Origin: an uncultured Roseobacter sp.
GTDB taxonomy: Bacteria; Pseudomonadota; Alphaproteobacteria; Rhodobacterales; Rhodobacteraceae
NCBI GenBank assembly: GCA_947501635.1
Contig: CANMWT010000003.1
Coordinates: 124,001-188,000 of the forward strand
Length of the DNA stretch: 64,000 nucleotides
Reading direction: 5' to 3'
Below, one piece after another: positions 57,471-64,000 of the stretch. The stretch's first letter is position 1, and each line of letters begins with the position of its first letter. A program made the translations under genes and the position numbers. The notes beneath the pieces are model-generated. The model did not search any database. It was given only the letters and a program-made list of their open reading frames with translations, and was not told the DNA's origin.

Positions 57471-57974
57471 TTATTCCGCTGCAACCGGTCCACACCGGTT
57501 ACCCTTCCACATTTTGGCCTCTTCCAGATACGACCAGCCAAAGGCATGATCGCTGTCGCCGTTTTCTTTCAGGTGGTCCAGCCGTTCCAGCGCCTCCTCC
57601 AGCGTGGGTTGGTGACCTTCAGGCACCCACCACATGACAAAGTGCATCTCTCCCAGCACTTCGAACCACTCCTGACGGCGCGCGTAGAACTGCTTGTGAA
57701 TGGTGCCCCATACAAACTTCTCCAGCGTCTCCACATCTTCCCAGACCGACAGGTTCGACACAAACTGGGGGTCCCCCTCGATCTTGGCTTCGGTGTTGCC
57801 GGTGCCCGGTGCGCCCGAGCCTTCCATCATCCAAACGAACCCCGGCATCCGCTTGCCCAACCCGTTGATGCGGTCGATGTTGTCCATGAACTCGGCCACG
57901 CGCGGATCATCTGTGGGCGCCAGCAGGCGACCAATGTTGAGTTCGGCGAGGTTCGTTTTCGTCGTCTTTTGCAT
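57471..57974 (-). CDS. DUF3291-family protein
   Basis: A 167-residue soluble protein of the DUF3291 family, whose fold is related to alpha/beta-barrel monooxygenases. LAELNIGRLLAPTDDPRVAEF and FVWMMEGSGAPGTGNTEAK near the N-terminus and MHFVMWWVPEGHQPTLEEAL near residue 115 are the conserved blocks. The ATG at 57974 has GGAAGC upstream; a longer frame runs back into nuoF. It lies 46 bases after nuoF and 4 before the lipoprotein gene. No substrate is known. Confidence 0.85.
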   Translation of the reverse strand: MQKTTKTNLAELNIGRLLAPTDDPRVAEFMDNIDRINGLGKRMPGFVWMMEGSGAPGTGNTEAKIEGDPQFVSNLSVWEDVETLEKFVWGTIHKQFYARRQEWFEVLGEMHFVMWWVPEGHQPTLEEALERLDHLKENGDSDHAFGWSYLEEAKMWKGNRCGPVAAE

Positions 57975-58020
57975 TAAGCTTCCAATCACCGACCGTAGGC
58001 GAAACGGTCTGTTCCCTACC

Positions 58021-59316
58021 TTATTCAGCTGCAACCGCGCTGACGCGGCCCGAGCGTTTGTGCTTGATCCGGTCCTCGATCTCATCGCGGAAGTGGCGGA
58101 TGAGCCCCTGAATGGGCCATGCCGCCGCATCGCCGAGCGCGCAAATGGTGTGCCCTTCGACCTGCTTGGTCACATCTAGCAGCATGTCGATCTCTTCGGG
58201 CTCGGCCTCGCCCGTGACCAGACGGTCCATCACCCGCATCATCCAGCCTGTGCCTTCGCGGCAGGGCGTGCATTGCCCGCAACTTTCGTGTTTGTAGAAC
58301 TTCGACAGCCGCCAGATCGCTTTGATGACATCAGTGGAGTTGTCCATCACGATCACAGCTGCCGTGCCGAGGCCTGATCGTTGCTCTCGCAGGTAGTCAA
58401 AGTCCATGATGGCGTCTTTCATGTCCTTGCCGGGGATCATCGGCACCGACGAGCCGCCGGGGATCACAGCCTTGAGGTTGTCCCACCCGCCGCGGATACC
58501 CCCGCAATGGGTCTCGATCAACTCTTCGAAAGTGATCGACATCGCCTCTTCGACAACACATGGGCTGTTTACATGGCCTGAGATCGCGAACAGTTTGGTA
58601 CCGGCGTTATTGGGGCGGCCGAAACTGGAAAACCATTCGGGCCCGCGCCGCAGGATCGTGGGCACCACAGCGATGGATTCCACATTATTTACTGTTGTCG
58701 GACAACCGTAGAGCCCTGCACCCGCCGGAAATGGCGGTTTCATGCGCGGCATGCCCTTCTTGCCTTCAAGGCTTTCCAGCAAGGCCGTTTCCTCGCCGCA
58801 GATGTAGGCCCCCGCACCGTGATGCAGATACAAATCAAAATCCCAGCCTGATCCGGCCGCATTCTTGCCCACCAGACCCGCTTCGTACGCTTCGTCAATC
58901 GCCGCCTGCAACGCCTCTTTTTCGCGGATGTACTCACCGCGTATGTAGATGTAGCAGGCGTGCGCATTCATCGCGAAACTGGCGATCAGGCATCCCTCGA
59001 CCAGCGTGTGCGGATCGTGGCGCATGATCTCGCGGTCTTTGCAGGTGCCCGGTTCGGATTCGTCGGCATTCACAACCAGATAAGCAGGCCGCCCGTCACT
59101 TTCCTTGGGCATAAAGGACCACTTAAGGCCTGTCGGAAAACCCGCACCGCCCCGTCCGCGCAGACCCGAAGCTTTCATCTGGTCCACGATCCAGTCGCGG
59201 CCTTTCTTGATGATATCAGCGGTACCATCCCAATGGCCCCGCATTTGCGCGCCTTTCAGCGTGCGGTCATGCATTCCGTATATGTTGGTAAAGATGCGAT
59301 CTTTATCCTGAAGCAT
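58021..59316 (-). CDS. nuoF: NADH-quinone oxidoreductase subunit F
   Basis: The subunit that binds NADH and FMN. The 431-residue protein has [13 protein letters not shown] (FMN/NADH site) near residue 54, [19 protein letters not shown] near 167, and the 4Fe-4S ligands in [10 protein letters not shown] near 345. Length is normal. The ATG at 59316 has AAAGGAC upstream. It lies 13 bases after the DUF5337 gene. Confidence 0.96.
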   Translation of the reverse strand: MLQDKDRIFTNIYGMHDRTLKGAQMRGHWDGTADIIKKGRDWIVDQMKASGLRGRGGAGFPTGLKWSFMPKESDGRPAYLVVNADESEPGTCKDREIMRHDPHTLVEGCLIASFAMNAHACYIYIRGEYIREKEALQAAIDEAYEAGLVGKNAAGSGWDFDLYLHHGAGAYICGEETALLESLEGKKGMPRMKPPFPAGAGLYGCPTTVNNVESIAVVPTILRRGPEWFSSFGRPNNAGTKLFAISGHVNSPCVVEEAMSITFEELIETHCGGIRGGWDNLKAVIPGGSSVPMIPGKDMKDAIMDFDYLREQRSGLGTAAVIVMDNSTDVIKAIWRLSKFYKHESCGQCTPCREGTGWMMRVMDRLVTGEAEPEEIDMLLDVTKQVEGHTICALGDAAAWPIQGLIRHFRDEIEDRIKHKRSGRVSAVAAE

Positions 59317-59329
59317 GCGCTTTGTCCTT

Positions 59330-59578
59330 TTACCTGTCGTCGCGCGCCGCCTGGCGCGCACGTTTCAATTGCCACGAGACGATGAACGACCACAACAGGG
59401 CCGCCAAAGCGAGAAGATCTATCAAAATGGAGTATCGCGTCGTCAGGCCCAACTTGGGGGCCAACCACAACGACAACAGCCAAAGCAGCATGGTCCCCAC
59501 AATAACGAGGCTGACCATCCGTCCCTTGGCGGCCAAGGCACGTTCCCGCGCCTCAGCCGATTTATCTTGCGCACTCAT
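59330..59578 (-). CDS. DUF5337-type small membrane protein
   Basis: An 82-residue protein with a charged N-terminus, two transmembrane helices ([20 protein letters not shown] and [21 protein letters not shown]) and a basic C-terminus. It matches the small DUF5337 proteins I associate with Rhodobacteraceae nuo operons. It starts 29 bases after the HHH-domain protein. Its role is unknown; a complex I accessory is a reasonable guess. Confidence 0.8.
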   Translation of the reverse strand: MSAQDKSAEARERALAAKGRMVSLVIVGTMLLWLLSLWLAPKLGLTTRYSILIDLLALAALLWSFIVSWQLKRARQAARDDR

Positions 59579-59607
59579 GAAGCCTCCTAGCTTCGTCTTT
59601 TGTCAGG

Positions 59608-60264
59608 TCAGCCCTTGCCTTTGGCCAAGGCTTTGGCCTGACCAACCCAATCGTCTCTTTCGATCCGTCCTTTAAACCGCAGGCGTTCATCCACCCACGC
59701 GATATCCGTTTGCGTAAACTTGGCCACCTGCGCGTAATGCCAGATACCCAAGTCGTTGAGCGTCTGCTCAAGCTTTGGCCCAACGCCACTGATCTTTTTG
59801 AGATCATCCGCCTGCCCGCCTTCGGGCGCATCCAACATCAAAGACGGACGCTCCTCCGACGCGGCGGCTGGCTCGGGCGTTTTTTGCGCCGGTGCCTTTT
59901 TAGCAGCCGGCTTCTTTTTCTCAGCAGGCTTGGCCGCGACGGGCGCAGGTGCAGCAGACGGGGCCGCGGCTTTGGGCGCGGCCGCCTTGGGTGCTGCGGC
60001 CTTGGGCGCAGGCGCACCCGGTGGTGCTGCCGAAGGAACTGGTGGTGTCGTAAGGTTCAACTCGTTCGGGCCGGGCAACGGACGCGTCATGATCCATCCG
60101 ACAATTCCGCCTACGATGATAAAGACCAGAAACCCGACGAAGGCGCCTTGCAGAAAGCTCCAGCCGCCCAACACCCACAACAGTGTTCCAGCAAGTGTTC
60201 CTACGGCGAATGCCGCCAGGAGGCTTCCCAGCGCCACTTCCATCATTCCTTTGTTGTTACCCAT
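59608..60264 (-). CDS. Membrane protein with NuoE-like C-terminal HHH domain
   Basis: A 218-residue protein with two N-terminal membrane helices (about 11-33 and 37-59). An Ala/Pro/Lys-rich linker carries repeats of PKAAA (about 70-150). A C-terminal domain (153-218) reads [13 protein letters not shown] ... [11 protein letters not shown]. That domain is nearly the same as the last 67 residues of NuoE, the gene upstream, and resembles a helix-hairpin-helix fold (HHH_5-like). It therefore looks like a membrane anchor that shares a module with a complex I subunit. The ATG at 60264 has AGAGG upstream. The precise role is unknown. Confidence 0.82.
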   Translation of the reverse strand: MGNNKGMMEVALGSLLAAFAVGTLAGTLLWVLGGWSFLQGAFVGFLVFIIVGGIVGWIMTRPLPGPNELNLTTPPVPSAAPPGAPAPKAAAPKAAAPKAAAPSAAPAPVAAKPAEKKKPAAKKAPAQKTPEPAAASEERPSLMLDAPEGGQADDLKKISGVGPKLEQTLNDLGIWHYAQVAKFTQTDIAWVDERLRFKGRIERDDWVGQAKALAKGKG

Positions 60265-60338
60265 GAAGGCCTCTCTTTCGGTTAGTTACGCAATTGCACA
60301 GTATTGATACCGTCTTTTTGCCCCCGTTGGAAAAATTA

Positions 60339-61373
60339 TCACGTGTCTTTCTTTGCCAGTGCTTTGGCCTGCCCAACCCAGTCGTCACGACTGACACGCC
60401 CTTTAAAGCCGACAAGGTTCTCATCGGCCCAGGCAACTTCTTCCGCACTCCAGCTTGCGATCTGATCGAAATGGTAAATCCCCACATTATTGAGCACGCC
60501 TTCAAGCTTGGGACCCACGCCGCTGATCCGCTTGAGATCGTCCGCGCCCCCCTCTCGGGGCCCTTTCAACGCATCGGGTTTCGAAGCGGCCGGAACGGAC
60601 ACGGGATTCTTGTCTGGCGCGGCCTTGGCGGCTTTCGGTTTGGGCTGGGGGGCTGCGTTCTCATTGGCACCCTGCCACGGCATGGACAAGGGCACTTCGG
60701 TGCCGTCAATACGCTTCACCGTGTCGCCGATATCCACAGCAAGTTGGGCCGACGCATTGTACTGCGTTTTACCACTATCGTATTCCGTCAATGATGTCAG
60801 ACCCTTAAGAGGCTCAGCCGCATATCGCCCGTTCTGTGGACCGGGCACCGGGACCTTGCCTGCGGCCAATTCGTCAATGATCTCTCCCATACGTTCCGCG
60901 GTCAGATCCTCGTAGTAATCCTTGCCAATTTGCGCCATCGGCGCATTCGAGCATGAGCCAAGACACTCGACCTCTTCCCATGAGAAATTGCCATCTGCCG
61001 AAATCTGATGCGGGTTTGGTGCAATCTTTTCCTGACAAACGGCGACAAGATCTTCTGCACCGCAAATCATGCAGGAGGTTGTGCCGCAAACCTGAATATG
61101 GGCAATCGCGCCCACAGGCTGGAGCTGAAACATGAAATAGAAAGTTGCCACCTCAAGCGCGCGGATGTAGCTCAACCCCAGCATGTCAGCGACGGTCTCG
61201 ATGGCCGGTTTGGACAGCCAACCCTCCTGTTCTTGCGCGCGCCACAAAAGTGGAATGATCGCAGAGGCCTGCCGGCCTTCGGGGTATTTTGTAATCTGCC
61301 CCTCGGCCCAAGCCTGATTCTCGGGCGTGAAGGCAAAACTGTCGGGTTGATCTGGATGGAGACGGCGAAGCAT
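60339..61373 (-). CDS. nuoE: NADH-quinone oxidoreductase subunit E with long C-terminal tail
   Basis: NuoE carries the 2Fe-2S cluster N1a next to FMN. The first 165 residues are standard, with ligands C96, C101, C137 and C141. The protein is 344 residues, about twice the usual 160-240. A linker with KPKAAKAAP (about 235-275) leads to a C-terminal domain (278-344) with [13 protein letters not shown] and [13 protein letters not shown], shared with the next gene. The ATG at 61373 was chosen over 61403 because AAGG lies 10 bases before it and the NuoE domain starts there. Confidence 0.94.
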   Translation of the reverse strand: MLRRLHPDQPDSFAFTPENQAWAEGQITKYPEGRQASAIIPLLWRAQEQEGWLSKPAIETVADMLGLSYIRALEVATFYFMFQLQPVGAIAHIQVCGTTSCMICGAEDLVAVCQEKIAPNPHQISADGNFSWEEVECLGSCSNAPMAQIGKDYYEDLTAERMGEIIDELAAGKVPVPGPQNGRYAAEPLKGLTSLTEYDSGKTQYNASAQLAVDIGDTVKRIDGTEVPLSMPWQGANENAAPQPKPKAAKAAPDKNPVSVPAASKPDALKGPREGGADDLKRISGVGPKLEGVLNNVGIYHFDQIASWSAEEVAWADENLVGFKGRVSRDDWVGQAKALAKKDT

Positions 61374-61454
61374 GAGTTCAAACCTTCGTTCGGTACGCAG
61401 CAACAGAGACCTGAGCCGCGAAAGTGTTAGCCAAGTGGGCGGAGCGCGCGGGTA

Positions 61455-62678
61455 TCAACGATCGATCTCCCCGAAAACGACGTCCATCGTACCGATGATG
61501 GCAGCAACATCCGCAAGCTGGTGCCCGCGTGAGATGTGGTCCATCGCCTGCAGATGCAAAAACCCCGGCGCACGGATTTTCGCGCGGTAAGGTTTGTTGG
61601 TGCCATCGGCAACAAGATAGACCCCGAACTCGCCCTTGGGCGCTTCGACAGCGACGTAAACCTCGCCTTCGGGAACGTGAAACCCTTCGGTGTAAAGCTT
61701 AAAATGATGAATCAGGCTTTCCATCGACGTTTTCATATCCGACCGGCTGGGCGGCGTGATTTTGCCGCGTGCCAGCACATCGCCCTGCCCCTCCGGCGCG
61801 CGCAGCTTTTCAATGGCCTGCAGGATGATGGACAAAGACTGGCGCATCTCTTCCATCCGCACCAGATAGCGATCGTAGCAATCGCCATTCTTGCCCACAG
61901 GTATCTGAAAGTCGAATTCGTCGTAACATTCATAGGGCTGTGCGCGGCGCAAATCCCATGCAAGACCAGACCCGCGCACCATAACGCCTGAAAAACCCCA
62001 TTCGAGAATTTCTTCTTCGGTGACCACACCGATGTCCGCGTTACGCTGTTTGAAGATGCGGTTTTCGGTCAACAACCCATCAATATCATCAATCACCCGC
62101 GGGAATTCGTTGGCCCAGGTTTCGATGTCGTCGATCAATTCCGGCGGCAGGTCCTGATGCACACCACCCGGCCGGAAATAGGCTGCGTGCAAGCGTGCAC
62201 CGCAAGCCCGCTCATAAAACACCATCAGCTTCTCGCGCTCTTCAAACCCCCAAAGCGGCGGCGTCAGCGCGCCCACATCCATCGCTTGCGTTGTGATGTT
62301 GAGAATGTGGTTCAGAACCCGCCCGATCTCGCAGAACAGTACCCGTATCAAAGATGCGCGGCGCGGCACTTCAACGCCTGTGAGCTTTTCGATCGCAAGA
62401 CACCATGCGTGCTCCTGATTCATCGGAGCCACATAATCGAGGCGATCGAAATACGGCAGGTTCTGCAGATACGTGCGGCTTTCCATAAGCTTTTCCGTTC
62501 CGCGGTGCAGCAATCCAATATGCGGATCGCAGCGCTCGACGATTTCGCCGTCAAGCTCAAGAACCAGCCGCAAAACTCCATGGGCTGCGGGGTGTTGCGG
62601 CCCGAAGTTGATGTTGAAGTTCCGGATCTTCTGCTCGCCAGTCAGCGCGTCTTCAAAGCCTTTGGAGCCGTCCATCAT
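61455..62678 (-). CDS. nuoD: NADH-quinone oxidoreductase subunit D
   Basis: The 49-kDa-type subunit that forms the quinone-binding site with NuoB. The 407-residue protein has [22 protein letters not shown] with its conserved His near residue 28, [12 protein letters not shown] near 53, and a C-terminal [15 protein letters not shown] precedes the two consecutive ATGs at 62678 and 62675. It is a separate nuoD, not fused to nuoC. nuoA, nuoB and nuoC are not in the window. Confidence 0.96.
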   Translation of the reverse strand: MMDGSKGFEDALTGEQKIRNFNINFGPQHPAAHGVLRLVLELDGEIVERCDPHIGLLHRGTEKLMESRTYLQNLPYFDRLDYVAPMNQEHAWCLAIEKLTGVEVPRRASLIRVLFCEIGRVLNHILNITTQAMDVGALTPPLWGFEEREKLMVFYERACGARLHAAYFRPGGVHQDLPPELIDDIETWANEFPRVIDDIDGLLTENRIFKQRNADIGVVTEEEILEWGFSGVMVRGSGLAWDLRRAQPYECYDEFDFQIPVGKNGDCYDRYLVRMEEMRQSLSIILQAIEKLRAPEGQGDVLARGKITPPSRSDMKTSMESLIHHFKLYTEGFHVPEGEVYVAVEAPKGEFGVYLVADGTNKPYRAKIRAPGFLHLQAMDHISRGHQLADVAAIIGTMDVVFGEIDR

Positions 62679-62683
62679 GGTCT

Positions 62684-63067
62684 TTACTCCTCATCGAGGC
62701 GCGCCGCTGTGCGGAACACCTTTGTTAACAGTTTCCATTCACCGTCCACCCGGACAAAGCCAAGGTGGTCTTCATAGCGCAGCGGGGGCACATCCACCGT
62801 CAGGTGAACACGGGCAATCTCACCACCGGCCGAGTCCATGCCCAGAATGGCGTATCCCGCCGGCGCCGCAAAGGCGTCCCGACCGCGCACCCGCTCCAGA
62901 TAAGCCGCCTTGTCCCAGAACGTGGTTTGCCCATCTTCGACCAAGGTCATCTGGAACCGCGGGTGGCACATATTTTCAAACACCTCCGCGCGCGCAAAGT
63001 AGACCGCCTCACAATACGCAACGGCAGCTTCATGCAGCGCAGTGTTGTTGTCCTGTTCCCCATCCAT
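62684..63067 (-). CDS. NTF2/SnoaL-like protein upstream of nuoD
   Basis: A 127-residue protein with the SnoaL/NTF2-like cone fold: two N-terminal helices ([26 protein letters not shown]), then beta-rich blocks ending in [12 protein letters not shown]. It resembles putative lumazine-binding (PF12893) proteins. No catalytic residue can be named. It ends five bases before the nuoD start, so they are coupled. The first of two close ATGs, 63067, is chosen. Confidence 0.78.
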   Translation of the reverse strand: MDGEQDNNTALHEAAVAYCEAVYFARAEVFENMCHPRFQMTLVEDGQTTFWDKAAYLERVRGRDAFAAPAGYAILGMDSAGGEIARVHLTVDVPPLRYEDHLGFVRVDGEWKLLTKVFRTAARLDEE

Positions 63068-63071
63068 TCGC

Positions 63072-63245
63072 TCAGCGCCTCTCCAACTCTTGCAACTTCA
63101 GGCTCATCCACCAGATCAAAGCCAGAATGCCCAAGGGGATGATGCAGGCCATCGCCCAATATTTATTGATGCCGAAATGGGGCAACAGCTTCAGCATCGG
63201 AACGATCGTCAGGACCGTAAAAATCAACCAGACTATACCTTCCAT
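63072..63245 (-). CDS. Small membrane protein
   Basis: A 57-residue protein with two hydrophobic helices (MEGIVWLIFTVLTIVPMLKLL and YWAMACIIPLGILALIWWM) and a charged end. The ATG at 63245 follows AGGAGGGGG by a short spacer, a very strong site; the frame is open up to 63347 without another site. It lies four bases before the NTF2-like gene. The function is unknown. Confidence 0.75.
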   Translation of the reverse strand: MEGIVWLIFTVLTIVPMLKLLPHFGINKYWAMACIIPLGILALIWWMSLKLQELERR

Positions 63246-63297
63246 GTCGCCCCCTCCTGCTTTGCTATGCATAGCGCGCGCGCAATGTTCGAAACCT

Positions 63298-64000
63298 TCA
63301 GCATAGCGCCGCACTTTCCTGCCATTTCGACGGCAATTCAGAACCAAAGCGTTTTATAGAAAAATCGTACACAGGCTTTAGTGCCCGCGCCATCTGGCAC
63401 CGGTCCTCCGCGCGCACGGCCACGGCGTTTTTGCCCGCTACATTGCGTTTGCGTGCGACATCGCCCGGCACGAAAGGCGCGCCGACAAAGCTGCAAATAC
63501 GTTTCACTTGATCCTGATTAAAGAGATCTTCGAAAAACACATAAAGAATGTTTTCCTGCGGCACCCGCTCCTCCAGGCGCGCGATCGTCTTGTCATAGCT
63601 GGAACGGGTCAGGTGGCCAGCCTTGGCCCTTTGTGCAAGGTTTTGCAAAAGCTCAGACAGGCTGTCCTCCGGTGTCTTAGCGCTCTTGGCCTCCTTGCGA
63701 AGGCTGTGGCGTGCCTGCGAGACCATCCGGGATACTGGATCACGCATCATAAAGATGAACCGCGTGTTTTTCGACAGCTGCGACATTTTCTGATACGTTT
63801 CAGGTGCCAACAGAGCGTATTGCGGACACAACTCGCCCGCAGCCGCCGTCTGATCGGTCACGTTTTCCATTATGACATCCGCATAGGCAGAGTACGGTGG
63901 AAAGGGCGCGTCGGCCGCGCGCAGCGCCAGCGTGATCGCCCGTTGGCGCTTTGCGTGACGGGTAAAGGGCAGTGTCGCCACAGCTTTACGCAAAACACCC
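63298..64000 (-). CDS. Sulfotransferase-like protein, 5' end beyond the window
   Basis: This is the C-terminal part (about 234 codons) of a sulfotransferase-fold protein. The 3'-phosphate-binding segment RFIFMMRDPVSRMVSQARHSLRKE and a later YVFFEDLF are typical. The frame continues to the window edge with no stop or clear start, and the N-terminal PAPS loop is missing, so the gene is cut by the window. It is on the same strand as the nuo genes, 52 bases upstream of the small membrane protein. In most nuo clusters nuoC is the neighbour here. Confidence 0.8.
   Translation of the reverse strand, partial: GVLRKAVATLPFTRHAKRQRAITLALRAADAPFPPYSAYADVIMENVTDQTAAAGELCPQYALLAPETYQKMSQLSKNTRFIFMMRDPVSRMVSQARHSLRKEAKSAKTPEDSLSELLQNLAQRAKAGHLTRSSYDKTIARLEERVPQENILYVFFEDLFNQDQVKRICSFVGAPFVPGDVARKRNVAGKNAVAVRAEDRCQMARALKPVYDFSIKRFGSELPSKWQESAALC

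Noticed and set aside
59950-60030. Short 15-base tandem repeats in the linker of the HHH membrane protein
   Set aside because: They encode the PKAAA linker repeats and are explained by the low-complexity protein linker. They are not a separate element.

Overview
The window reads as a chromosomal segment of a marine alphaproteobacterium, family Rhodobacteraceae, roseobacter group. Evidence: fairly high GC content, dense codirectional gene blocks, a type III pantothenate kinase / biotin ligase / RNase J trio behind a long nuo operon, Rhodobacteraceae-restricted small proteins (DUF5333 and DUF5337 types) inside the complex I cluster, a fused aerobic-type indolepyruvate ferredoxin oxidoreductase, and two Hint-domain proteins. 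I cannot assign a genus. No rRNA, tRNA, CRISPR array, transposase, integrase or phage gene was seen. No stretch longer than about 250 bases lacks a gene.

Layout. 1-5331: indolepyruvate oxidoreductase (-) divergent from a LysR regulator (+), then a probable small RNA with a strong intrinsic terminator and an unknown protein. 5578-12945: purL, a MoxR/VWA pair on the minus strand, an unknown protein, then pyrC and pyrE. 13180-25935 (+): housekeeping genes dnaB, a DUF1194 VWA protein, alr, mlaE, mlaF, a universal stress protein, radA, cvpA, purF, an SDR, surE, pcm and an NlpD-like lipoprotein. 26060-29620: a Hint protein faces a DUF815 ATPase and tatCBA. 29838-32306: a small alpha/beta-barrel protein with a WYL regulator behind a perfect inverted repeat, an exported DsrE-like protein and an FAH-family enzyme. 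32314-36157 (-): two tandem Lin0512-family paralogues coupled to an orphan ABC ATPase, an AlkC-like DNA glycosylase candidate and an SDR. 36293-42288 (+): a second Hint protein, prfC, an unknown protein coupled to a glycosyltransferase, and a DEAD-box helicase. 42419-64000 (-): one long unit transcribed toward low coordinates, from a sulfotransferase fragment at the window edge through nuoD, E, F, G, H, I, J, K, L, M, N to birA, coaX and RNase J.

How the genes work together. The nuo cluster encodes most of respiratory complex I (nuoA, B and C must lie beyond the right edge or elsewhere). It carries eight small non-core genes between nuoD and nuoN and two more in front of nuoD. Several are coupled to core subunits by 4-base overlaps. 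One of them and the long tail of NuoE end in the same helix-hairpin-helix-like domain. Purine (purL, purF) and pyrimidine (pyrC, pyrE) synthesis, replication and repair (dnaB, radA, AlkC-like) and envelope maintenance (alr, mlaEF, NlpD-like, tat) make up the rest.

The most distinctive signals are the domain shared by NuoE and the neighbouring membrane protein, the small-RNA candidate at 4635-4752, a repeat present in four intergenic gaps, DnaA-box-like sites in front of dnaB, the inverted repeat ahead of the WYL regulator pair, and the orphan ABC ATPase with paired Lin0512 proteins. I did not find a clear-cut undescribed defence or mobile system.
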